DNA of 6,686 bases. Source: Acidobacteriota bacterium. Lineage in GTDB: Bacteria > Acidobacteriota > Vicinamibacteria > Vicinamibacterales > UBA2999. Below are positions 1 through 6,305 of the stretch, in pieces. The position numbers were made by a program, and so were the translations under genes. The notes under the pieces are model-generated. The model had not been told where the DNA came from. It made no database searches and saw only the letters and a list, made by a program, of their open reading frames with translations. The stretch is taken from the NCBI GenBank assembly GCA_013813075.1, contig JACCSI010000558.1, forward strand, positions 1 through 6,686. Reading direction: 5' to 3'. How positions within the stretch are numbered: the stretch's first letter is position 1; the number at the start of each line of letters is the position of its first letter.

Positions 1-1026
1 CGCTTTGATCCCGACACCGCGAACCACGATGACATCGACCGTCGCCATATCTGGCGGGTTCCGGTCGACGGGAGCACGCCTCAGGTCCTGATGATCGAAA
101 GCACAGGCGCGGAGTGGATGCCGGCGCCGCTCGACAACAACACCGTCGCGTACATCGGGTCCGACTCCCATCTTCCTGCGCTGGCGCGCGTGCGGCGACG
201 CGACGGCACCAGCCTGCTGACCGCGCTGCCGCCGAGTTTCCATGGGCCGCTGGTCGCGCCGCAACGCGTCACGTTCACGGCCACCGACGGCGAGGAGATC
301 TCCGGTCAGCTCTTTCGTCCGCACGACATCAGGGACGGCGAGAAGCGGCCGGCCGTGCTGTTCTTCCATGGCGGCTCACGCCGCCAGATGCTGCTCGCGT
401 GGCACTACCTGTCCTATTACCACAACACCTATGCGATGAATCAGTTTCTCGCCAGCCGCGGCTACCTCGTGCTGTCGGTCAACTATCGCAGCGGCACCGG
501 CTACGGATTGAACTTCCGCGAGGCGCTCAATTACGGCGCCACCGGTGCGAGCGAGTTCAATGACGTCATCGGCGCGGGGCTGTACATGAAGAGCCGGCCC
601 GATGTCGATCCGGCACGGATCGGCATTTACGGCGGGTCGTACGGCGGCTACCTCACCGCACACGCACTGGCGCGGGCGTCGGACCTGTTTGCGGCGGGCG
701 TGGACATCCATGGCGTGCACGACTGGAACGTCGGCATCCGCACGTTCATGCCGAACTACAACCCGGGGCCGGAGGTGGAGCAGCGCAATTTCCGGTCGTC
801 ACCGCTCAACTACGTCAAAGGCTGGCGGTCGCCAGTGCTGCTGATTCATGGAGACGACGACCGCAACGTGTCGTTTGCGGAGACCGTGACGCTGGCCGAG
901 GCGCTGCGCAAGCAGGGCGTCACCTTCGAGTCACTCGTCATTCCGGACGAGATCCACGGGTTTTTACGTCACGAGAGCTGGCTGCGCGTGTTGACGGCGA
1001 CCGCGAATTTTTTGACCGTCATCTGA
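1..1026 (+). CDS. S9-family serine peptidase, C-terminal part (5' end outside window)
   Basis: The frame is open from base 1 and stops with TGA at 1024-1026, so 341 C-terminal residues are visible. This is the end of a prolyl-oligopeptidase-type (S9C / DPP-IV-like) peptidase, which cleaves short peptides. Visible residues 1 to about 80 look like the last beta-propeller strands (IWRVPVDG, then WMPAPLDNNTVAYIG). The alpha/beta-hydrolase domain follows. It shows the oxyanion-side FFHGG, the NYRSGTGYG strand, the nucleophile elbow GGSYGG (Ser codon 637-639), the Asp in HGDDDRNV (codon 859-861) and the His in DEIHGF (codon 955-957). The spacings Ser-Asp 74 and Asp-His 32 are normal for the family, so the catalytic triad is complete. 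An internal ATG at 91 is not a likely start because the propeller sequence reads through it. Full-length relatives usually have about 650-700 residues. It faces the next gene convergently. Exact substrate preference cannot be read from the sequence. Confidence 0.95.
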   Translation, partial: RFDPDTANHDDIDRRHIWRVPVDGSTPQVLMIESTGAEWMPAPLDNNTVAYIGSDSHLPALARVRRRDGTSLLTALPPSFHGPLVAPQRVTFTATDGEEISGQLFRPHDIRDGEKRPAVLFFHGGSRRQMLLAWHYLSYYHNTYAMNQFLASRGYLVLSVNYRSGTGYGLNFREALNYGATGASEFNDVIGAGLYMKSRPDVDPARIGIYGGSYGGYLTAHALARASDLFAAGVDIHGVHDWNVGIRTFMPNYNPGPEVEQRNFRSSPLNYVKGWRSPVLLIHGDDDRNVSFAETVTLAEALRKQGVTFESLVIPDEIHGFLRHESWLRVLTATANFLTVI

Positions 1027-1052
1027 AGAAATTACCGACGACACTGCCGACC

Positions 1053-1070
1053 GGTCAGTGAACACTGACC
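1053..1070. terminator. Stem-loop after the S9 peptidase stop, possible terminator
   Basis: A perfect inverted repeat, GGTCAGTG-AA-CACTGACC, begins 26 bases after the stop of the left peptidase gene. In RNA it would form a 7-8 bp stem with a very tight loop. No T-run follows on either strand, so it is not a textbook intrinsic terminator. Its place between two convergent genes makes a role in transcript-end formation plausible. Confidence 0.4.
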
Positions 1071-1100
1071 CCGACCACCGACGCGAACCGATCTCTGAGG

Positions 1101-1128
1101 CGCATCCCTGTCGCCGCATCGCTGTCGC
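1101..1128. repeat. Tandem 14-bp direct repeat, two units
   Basis: Two adjacent units, CGCATCCCTGTCGC (1101-1114) and CGCATCGCTGTCGC (1115-1128), differ at one base. The second unit also supplies the left arm of the hairpin at 1115-1134. The repeat lies immediately 3' of the DSD1-like gene on the minus strand and may be a local slippage duplication. Confidence 0.6.
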
Positions 1129-1134
1129 GATGCG
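1115..1134 (-). terminator. Stem-loop one base after the DSD1-like gene stop, possible terminator
   Basis: The perfect arms CGCATCG and CGATGCG (7 bp) enclose a 6-base loop. On the minus strand the hairpin starts one base after the TAG stop at 1138-1136. No U-tract follows. It could stabilise the mRNA 3' end or act with a protein factor. Confidence is limited because short GC-rich hairpins are common at this base composition. Confidence 0.4.
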
Positions 1135-1135
1135 T

Positions 1136-2380
1136 CTACTGCGACTTCCCGCGTGCCGTGATTGGCCACACCACCTCGACCCGGTCGTTGCGCGTGCCGT
1201 AGATCTGGTCGTAGAGGTTCACGACCGGATCGCAATGCGGCACAATCAGCTCGAGCCGGTCGCCGATCTTGTAGGTCTTCGACGCTTCCGTGAAGGTAAT
1301 CACGCCGAATTCGTCGGAGCCGGCGTTGTAGTCCATGCCCGGCTCGCCGATCACGCCGGCGCGAGGGACGTTGAGCGTCAGCGCCTTGGCGCCGGCGTCG
1401 GTCGTCAAGCGCCCGGGGAACCGGTTGTTGAGCACGGTCGCGACGACCGTGAGTGACGGCGCAAAGTCCTTGTACACCGGGTTGCCGTCCTCGCTGCCGA
1501 TGGCGAGATACTGCATGTCCATGAAGATGTAGCTGCCGACCTGGACGTCGCTGAAGCCGGGGGTCAGGTGCTGGACGCTGTAGGTGCCGGTGCCGCCGCC
1601 ACTGAAGATCTCGGTGTTGAGCCCCGCCGCCTTCATTGCTTCGTAGGTCCGGACGTGCTCCTCCAGCCCCTTGAGCGCGCGTTCCTTGCGCGCCGCAAAG
1701 CCCGTGACGTGCTGCGCGCCGCCGTCATACGAGAGCAGGCCACGCAGCTTGAGGCTCGGCAGCGTGTCCACCAGCTTCGCCAGGGTGATCGCGTCGTCTC
1801 CCGGAGGGATCCCACTGCGCGTGCCGACGGCGACGTCGATGACGACGTCGGCCACGATTCCCGCGGCTTTCGCCGCATCGGCAAGGTCGCGCGCGTTGGC
1901 GGCGTAATCCACCGCCTGAATGAAGTGCGGGTTGCGCTTGCGCAGTTGCATCGCTCGGCGAATCTTGCTTGCCGACGGATTGCCGGTCGTCATGCACATC
2001 GGCTCGATGCCTTGCGCAAAGAGCGCCTCCGCTTCACTCACCTTCGCGGTGCAGATGCCGATGGCGCCGGCCGCCAGCTGTAGTCTGGCAATCGCCGCGC
2101 ACTTGTGCGTTTTCGCGTGCGGTCGCACGGCGACCTGGTTGCGCGTCAGCACCGTTTGCGCCTTGGCGATGTTCTGTTCGAGTTTGTCGAGATCGACGCA
2201 CAGGGCGGGGGTGTCGAGGTCCCATTTCGAGAGGCCGGTCTGAAGCCGTTCGCCATCTGCGGCGGCACGCACCTCGCTGGCGGAGTAGCCGTGCACAGGC
2301 CCGGGAATCCAGACCGATGCCGCACTGACGGCGCCGGCGGCCAGGAAGGCACGGCGCGAGGAAAAGCCAATAGGCGTCAT
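1136..2380 (-). CDS. Tat-exported DSD1-family PLP enzyme (D-threonine aldolase / D-serine dehydratase-like)
   Basis: This 414-residue protein is a fold-type III (alanine-racemase-like) PLP enzyme. The family cleaves or dehydrates D-hydroxyamino acids such as D-threonine or D-serine. Residues 8-13 (SRRAFL), followed by a hydrophobic stretch to about residue 30, form a twin-arginine signal, so a folded, cofactor-loaded enzyme is probably exported. Key sites are Lys90 in RPHAKTHK (predicted PLP Schiff-base lysine), the glycine-rich phosphate loop GGGTGT at 261-266, and His382/Cys384 in PHCDP, the divalent-metal pair known from D-serine dehydratases. I chose the ATG at 2380 because it puts the Tat motif near the N-terminus and forms an ATGA overlap with the RES toxin stop. 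An in-frame ATG 25 codons upstream lies inside the toxin gene and would add a non-signal-like extension. No Shine-Dalgarno precedes 2380, which fits coupling to toxin translation. Aldolase and dehydratase activity cannot be told apart here. Confidence 0.93.
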   Translation of the reverse strand: MTPIGFSSRRAFLAAGAVSAASVWIPGPVHGYSASEVRAAADGERLQTGLSKWDLDTPALCVDLDKLEQNIAKAQTVLTRNQVAVRPHAKTHKCAAIARLQLAAGAIGICTAKVSEAEALFAQGIEPMCMTTGNPSASKIRRAMQLRKRNPHFIQAVDYAANARDLADAAKAAGIVADVVIDVAVGTRSGIPPGDDAITLAKLVDTLPSLKLRGLLSYDGGAQHVTGFAARKERALKGLEEHVRTYEAMKAAGLNTEIFSGGGTGTYSVQHLTPGFSDVQVGSYIFMDMQYLAIGSEDGNPVYKDFAPSLTVVATVLNNRFPGRLTTDAGAKALTLNVPRAGVIGEPGMDYNAGSDEFGVITFTEASKTYKIGDRLELIVPHCDPVVNLYDQIYGTRNDRVEVVWPITARGKSQ

Positions 2381-3096
2381 GGACGGGATGATAGCGCACG
2401 GTCCCCGCGCTGAAGCGATTCGAGTTGAATGACGGGCTCGGGCGAGCCGTCCCACGTGAAGCGATACGTTCTGTCGCGCCGAACATGGCTGACCAGCGCC
2501 GGGCGGAAGCAGCCGACGCAGGTGCCGCCCTGGTGGCGGACGCTTGGATACACCACGCCCAGCGAGCCCGCGCCCATCAGGGTCTCAGCGAGCGCCTGCG
2601 ATGCGACATAACTGTCCGGGTCGAGGCAGTCGCGGCAGCCACGCGCGCGGCGGAGGTCGTGAAAACGGGCGCTGAAGTCGGCCAGATAGTCGTCGTAGGT
2701 GACACTGTCTTCGAAGCGGTTGATTTCGGCGAGCTGCACGGTCTTGTGGAACGCCACTTCGGCCTGCGCGGTCTCGAGCGCGAAGCCGGCATACCAGACC
2801 CCACGGTCGGGACCATTGAAGCGGCTGCCGAGCGGATGCGCATGACAGAACGAGGCGTTGATCACCGACGCATACGGCACCGCGAAGACCAGTTCCTCGA
2901 GACCGATCCCGGGCAGCCGTTGCTGCGCCGCTAACACCCGCTCGTTGGTCGCGGCGTCCAGTTCGAAGATCGCCTGCAGGTGTTCGTCGTCGTCCGCAAG
3001 TGCGACCAGGACGCTGTCGCCGTGCGGGAGGTGCCGCGAGGGAATGAGCCGGTGTGTGTCGAACTGACGCACCAGTGACAGTGGCGGTGGTGCCAT
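2377..3096 (-). CDS. RES-domain toxin of a RES-Xre toxin-antitoxin pair
   Basis: The 239-residue protein has the RES family signature: Arg92 in GSRFNG, Tyr102 in WYAG, Glu113 in AEVAFH and Ser185 in YPSVRH. Characterised RES toxins act in the cytoplasm on NAD+ (hydrolysis or phosphorolysis, as in MbcT) or use it to ADP-ribosylate a target (ParT). Which applies here cannot be told. It belongs to the longer RES type, with about 90 residues (from HRLIPSRHLP at about 15) before the catalytic Arg; minimal members are about 180 residues. Two CxxC pairs, Cys154/Cys157 and Cys193/Cys196, flank the catalytic Ser and could bind a metal. The ATG at 3096 is preceded by a GGAAGG Shine-Dalgarno (within 3104-3114), 31 bp after the antitoxin stop. 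Its own stop overlaps the start of the DSD1-like gene as ATGA. All signature residues are present, so it appears intact. Confidence 0.93.
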   Translation of the reverse strand: MAPPPLSLVRQFDTHRLIPSRHLPHGDSVLVALADDDEHLQAIFELDAATNERVLAAQQRLPGIGLEELVFAVPYASVINASFCHAHPLGSRFNGPDRGVWYAGFALETAQAEVAFHKTVQLAEINRFEDSVTYDDYLADFSARFHDLRRARGCRDCLDPDSYVASQALAETLMGAGSLGVVYPSVRHQGGTCVGCFRPALVSHVRRDRTYRFTWDGSPEPVIQLESLQRGDRALSSRP

Positions 3097-3127
3097 CCCG
3101 CGACTTCCTTCCCTGGCGCGGAACAGG

Positions 3128-3559
3128 TCAGCCGCGGCGCGCGTCGAGCAGGCGCCGCACGGTGTGCATGGCCGGCAGGCCGCCGCGGATCATGAAGGCC
3201 AGGGGTGTGTCGCCGGCGAACAGGGGATGACTGTTCGGCAGCTGCGTCCACTCGTCCGCCAGGCCCTTGCCGTGGAGGATATGGAGGGCCTTGAAGACGC
3301 CAATCAAGAACGAGACGCGCGTCAGCCGATCGGTGTCAAGGACGCGGTCGGGATTGCGCTTCCACTCGTAAAAGGGTCCGTTGCTAACGCCGCCGAGCAG
3401 CGCGCGTGCGTCCTCGTCGCGCACCTTCCAGCGACTCATGATGTTGAAAAAGGCTTTCAGCGCCGGGGCCGACAGGCGCTCGCGCTCGTCCTTGGTCCGA
3501 AAATCGGGAGGTGCGTCGAGACGGTAGCGGGTGGCGGGGTAGTGCTGCGCCGGTGCCAT
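3128..3559 (-). CDS. Xre/MbcA/ParS-type antitoxin (DUF2384 family)
   Basis: This 143-residue protein precedes the RES gene in the standard antitoxin-toxin order. Residues about 30-72 form a helical Xre-like DNA-binding region (APALKAFFNIMSRW, then GVSNGPFYEWKRNP). Residues about 80-143 match the MbcA/ParS toxin-binding domain, with the diagnostic NSHPLFAG (109-116), FMIRGG (122-127) and a C-terminal helix MHTVRRLLDARRG. Known homologues bind and block the RES toxin through this C-terminal part, which can reach the toxin active site, and repress their own operon through the N-terminal part. The ATG at 3559 has an AGGAG Shine-Dalgarno (plus-strand 3566-3570) with 6-base spacing, itself inside a 16-bp palindrome. 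A strong promoter lies just upstream. The family assignment is by visible motifs; the operator contact is inferred. Confidence 0.92.
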   Translation of the reverse strand: MAPAQHYPATRYRLDAPPDFRTKDERERLSAPALKAFFNIMSRWKVRDEDARALLGGVSNGPFYEWKRNPDRVLDTDRLTRVSFLIGVFKALHILHGKGLADEWTQLPNSHPLFAGDTPLAFMIRGGLPAMHTVRRLLDARRG

Positions 3560-3564
3560 CGGTC

Positions 3565-3580
3565 ACTCCTGATCAGGAGT
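3565..3580. promoter_or_regulatory. Perfect 16-bp palindrome, probable antitoxin operator
   Basis: ACTCCTGATCAGGAGT is its own reverse complement over 16 bases. It overlaps the last three bases of the antitoxin -10 box and includes its Shine-Dalgarno site, so a bound dimer would block both RNA polymerase and the expected transcription start. This is the expected place for a dimeric Xre-type autorepressor. In the transcript it could also fold and hide the ribosome binding site. Binding itself is inferred. Confidence 0.7.
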
Positions 3581-3606
3581 ATATTGACTTCGTTCGACGG
3601 CGTCAA
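3578..3606 (-). promoter_or_regulatory. Sigma-70 promoter of the RES-Xre operon
   Basis: On the minus strand, TTGACG (3606-3601) and TATACT (3583-3578) are separated by exactly 17 bases. Each hexamer matches the consensus at five of six positions. The predicted start lies about 7 bases further on, within the palindrome, giving a 5' leader of roughly 10-15 nt before the antitoxin ATG. Confidence 0.75.
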
Positions 3607-3615
3607 CTGGTGCCA

Positions 3616-3819
3616 TCAGTGCACAATGCCGGTGCCCTCGGGTTCCCACTCGAGATGTGGAATATCCAACGCCCGAACGGCGTCCATGGCTGCTACGAGG
3701 GCGGCGTCACACTTCTCTCCGCGTCGTGAGGTGCGGAGTTCTCGCCGCGCCTGACGGAGCGCCCGCAGCACCCGCGCCCGGTCGAATCGCTGTCCCTCAC
3801 AGTGTTCGCAAAAGCTCAT
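3616..3819 (-). CDS. Small CxxC protein of unknown function (67 aa)
   Basis: I do not recognise this gene. The frame from ATG 3819 to TGA 3618-3616 encodes 67 residues beginning MSFCEHCEGQRFDRARVLRA. Cys4 and Cys7 form a CxxC pair near the start and a third Cys is at 37. A basic, probably helical segment spans about 11-33 and the C-terminus is acidic. About 68% of its third codon positions are G or C, modestly above a neutral frame and somewhat lower than expected for a well-adapted gene here. The frame extends upstream to an ATG at 3918, but that form would cross the divergent peptidase promoter, so I prefer the shorter start; no strong Shine-Dalgarno supports either. It is codirectional with the toxin-antitoxin operon, ends 56 bp before the antitoxin start and stops just before its -35 box. 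It could be a small metal-binding or regulatory protein, or a spurious frame. Confidence 0.5.
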   Translation of the reverse strand: MSFCEHCEGQRFDRARVLRALRQARRELRTSRRGEKCDAALVAAMDAVRALDIPHLEWEPEGTGIVH

Positions 3820-3873
3820 GGCCTGATTGTACGCAAGGGATGGCGGAGCGGACCAACACGTGCCTGCGGGGCG

Positions 3874-3902
3874 CGAACACCTCTGCTCTCCGAGACTATA
3901 AT
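3874..3902 (+). promoter_or_regulatory. Probable promoter of the secreted S9 peptidase
   Basis: A perfect TATAAT at 3897-3902 lies 45 bases before the ATG at 3948. Seventeen bases upstream of it is a weak -35 match, CGAACA (3874-3879), which keeps only the ACA end of the consensus. The gene start is supported separately by GGGAGG at 3937-3942, five bases before the ATG. Confidence 0.6.
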
Positions 3903-3947
3903 TGCCGCTGTTTCGCACACTGACCCGCAGGTGATCGGGAGGTCCGC

Positions 3948-6305
3948 ATGGTCGCTGTTAGTCCGCACACGATCGGTCGAGTATGGCCGGCCGCTCTGGT
4001 TGGCGCCGTCGTATTGATGAGCTCGACGTCCGGCGTCCTCCGTGCGCAGAACGCCGATGTCCGGCCGATGACGTTTCTCGATATGCGCCAGATGCGCTCC
4101 GTCGGCGCGCCGACGCCAAGCCCGGACGGCCGGCTGTTGCTGTACACGTTGTCCACACCCGACTGGAAAGAAGCCAAGACCCAGACCGACGTCTACCTTG
4201 TGTCGATCCCGCAGGGCGTGTCATCAACGAAGCAGATGACGTTTACGAAGGACAAGGACGAGACCTCGCCGCGCTGGACGAAAGACGGCCGCGCGTTCTT
4301 CTTCCTGTCCAACCGCGAAGCGCCCGACAGCGCCGCCACGCGCGCGCAAATCTACACGATGCGCCCGGACGGCGGCGAGGCACAGCGCGTCACCGACACC
4401 AAAGAAGGTGTGCGCGACTACGCGCTCAGCAAGGACGGCCGGTGGCTGGTGTATCGGAGCGGCAAGGACGGTGAAGAACAGCTCTATCGCCTGCCGACGA
4501 GCGGCATCGAGGCGGCCACACCAGAGCTGTTGGTCAAACACGATGTCGGCGTGGGCACGTGGCGCATCGCGCCGGACGACAAGCGCATTTATTTCGTGTC
4601 GCCGAACGCGCTCGACAAGGACGACAAAGAGCGGCGCGAGAAGAAGTTCACCGTCAATATCCGCAACATGGAAACGCCATCGGCCAGTTTATGGGCGCTG
4701 GATCTGGATCCGGCGGGACCGCCCGCCTCTGCGAACGGGACGTCGGTGAACAGGGCGACAGCCTCCGCCGCGGCGCGCTCCCCGAAGAAGCTGACCGACG
4801 GCACCCAGTACGCCGCGACGGCGTTTTCGCTGTCCGATGACAGCAAGTGGGTGGGGTTCCGCGGGCAGTCGGTGGATCGCTATCAGCGCGGCATCACGGC
4901 GGAAACGCTTTACGCGGACCTCTACCTGATGGAGGTCGCGACCGGGAACATCGAGCGGCTGACCAACAACTTCGAGGTGTCGGAAAGCGGCGTCAGCTTC
5001 TCGCCGGACAGCCAGTGGGTGGCGTATGCCTCGGCCGACGACACCACGAAGTACAACATGACCAACGGCCGCGTCTACCTGCGTCCGGTCGCCGACCGCG
5101 GCAAGCCGTTCCGCAAGCTGGGCACGTCATTCGATGGCGACGCCAGCGTCGGCTTCTGGTCTAAAGACGGCAGCACCATCTACTTCAACGAAGGCATCCG
5201 CGCGACCAACCAGTTGATGATGCTCGATGTCAAGTCGGGCAACGTCAGGCAAGCGACCGAGGAGAAGGCCTCGCTCTCGGTCGATGTCGACAACGACACC
5301 GGCGTCGTGCTCATCACGTACGCCGATCCAAAAATGCCGTCGACGCTGTTCACCACCGATTCGGTGCAAAACGTCTCTTCGCGAGGGTCGTGGCGACAGC
5401 TGACCGACCCCAATCCGCAAGTCAAGCGCTTCGCACTCGGCCAAGAGGAAGAGATCACGTGGAAGTCGACCGACGGCACCATGGTGGGCGGTGTGCTGAC
5501 CAGGCCAGTCGGCTACAAGCCCGGGACGCGCTACCCGCTGATCGTTGCCATCCACGGCGGTCCCGCCGGCGCCGACGTGCTCGGCTTCAACGGCGGCTAC
5601 GGCTCGCAGGTGTACGCGGGCGCGGGCTACGTGGTGCTCAAACCCAACTATCGCGGCTCGGTGAACTACGGGTTCAAACACAAGACCGATATCGTCGGTA
5701 ACTACTTCAAGCCCGGCTTCGAAGACATCATGACCGGCGTCGACCACCTGATTGCGCAGGGCATCGCCGACGGCGACAAGATGGTTGCGCTCGGCTGGAG
5801 CGCCGGCGGGCACTGGTCCAACTGGATTCTGACGCACACCGATCGCTTCAAGGCGATTAGCTCCGGTGCCGGCACATCGAACTGGATCTCGATGTACGCG
5901 CAGAGCGACGTGCAGCGCAACCGCCAGTTTTACCTCGGCGACAAACTGCCCTACGACGACTTCGACGCCTACTGGAACCAGTCGCCGCTCAAGTACATCA
6001 AGGCCGCGAAGACGCCGACGATGATCCACGTCGTCGAAGGCGACCCACGCGTGCCGAGTCCACAAAGCGTCGAACTGCACATGGCGCTGAAGCAGCTGGG
6101 GGTGCCGACCGAGCTGTTCATGTATCCCGGCAACACGCACGGTATTCCTGACACGCGCAACAACCTGGTGAAGTCGGTCAGCGAGATGGCGTGGATGGAT
6201 TACTACGTGCGCGGCATCGGCAAGAAGTTCGCGTGGCGCGACGTCCTGAAGACGCTCGAAGAGGAAGCGGCCAAGCCGGCCACCACGACAACTGCGCAGC
6301 GATAG
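3948..6305 (+). CDS. Secreted S9-family peptidase (dipeptidyl / acylaminoacyl-peptidase type)
   Basis: This complete 785-residue peptidase is predicted to be exported. Residues 1-33 form a Sec-type signal peptide with a probable cut after LRA (33|34). A beta-propeller spans about 50-500, with PD40-like strands such as PSPDGRLLLY (57-66), SKDGRWLVY (161-169), APDDKRIYF (208-216) and SPDSQWVAY (352-360). The alpha/beta-hydrolase domain occupies about 510-770. It has the oxyanion-side IHGG (His536), Ser618 in GWSAGG, Asp699 in GDPRVP and His731 in GNTHGI. The spacings of 81 and 32 fit S9, so the triad is complete. The elbow is GWSAGGH rather than the common GxSYGG. An Ala-Thr-rich tail ends the protein. 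Length is typical for secreted S9 enzymes, which remove dipeptides or acyl-amino acids from peptide N-termini. It is transcribed away from the toxin-antitoxin cluster, with its own promoter and Shine-Dalgarno site. Exact specificity is unknown. Confidence 0.96.
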   Translation: MVAVSPHTIGRVWPAALVGAVVLMSSTSGVLRAQNADVRPMTFLDMRQMRSVGAPTPSPDGRLLLYTLSTPDWKEAKTQTDVYLVSIPQGVSSTKQMTFTKDKDETSPRWTKDGRAFFFLSNREAPDSAATRAQIYTMRPDGGEAQRVTDTKEGVRDYALSKDGRWLVYRSGKDGEEQLYRLPTSGIEAATPELLVKHDVGVGTWRIAPDDKRIYFVSPNALDKDDKERREKKFTVNIRNMETPSASLWALDLDPAGPPASANGTSVNRATASAAARSPKKLTDGTQYAATAFSLSDDSKWVGFRGQSVDRYQRGITAETLYADLYLMEVATGNIERLTNNFEVSESGVSFSPDSQWVAYASADDTTKYNMTNGRVYLRPVADRGKPFRKLGTSFDGDASVGFWSKDGSTIYFNEGIRATNQLMMLDVKSGNVRQATEEKASLSVDVDNDTGVVLITYADPKMPSTLFTTDSVQNVSSRGSWRQLTDPNPQVKRFALGQEEEITWKSTDGTMVGGVLTRPVGYKPGTRYPLIVAIHGGPAGADVLGFNGGYGSQVYAGAGYVVLKPNYRGSVNYGFKHKTDIVGNYFKPGFEDIMTGVDHLIAQGIADGDKMVALGWSAGGHWSNWILTHTDRFKAISSGAGTSNWISMYAQSDVQRNRQFYLGDKLPYDDFDAYWNQSPLKYIKAAKTPTMIHVVEGDPRVPSPQSVELHMALKQLGVPTELFMYPGNTHGIPDTRNNLVKSVSEMAWMDYYVRGIGKKFAWRDVLKTLEEEAAKPATTTTAQR

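Noticed and set aside
1568..2083. Plus-strand frame of 171 codons inside the DSD1-like gene
   Set aside because: It is a shadow of the minus-strand gene, whose motifs (PLP lysine, glycine loop, PHCDP) are unambiguous.
2381..2455. Upstream in-frame ATG giving the DSD1-like protein 25 extra residues
   Set aside because: It would sit inside the toxin gene and push the twin-arginine motif to residue 33, whereas the ATG at 2380 gives a standard Tat signal and an ATGA overlap.
2425..2934. Plus-strand frame of 169 codons opposite the RES toxin
   Set aside because: It has no family features or ribosome binding site, and the minus-strand frame carries the complete RES signature.
3917..3926. ACACTGACCC shared with the convergent spacer near 1062
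   Set aside because: A 10-base match is expected many times by chance in a window of this size, and no flanking similarity exists.
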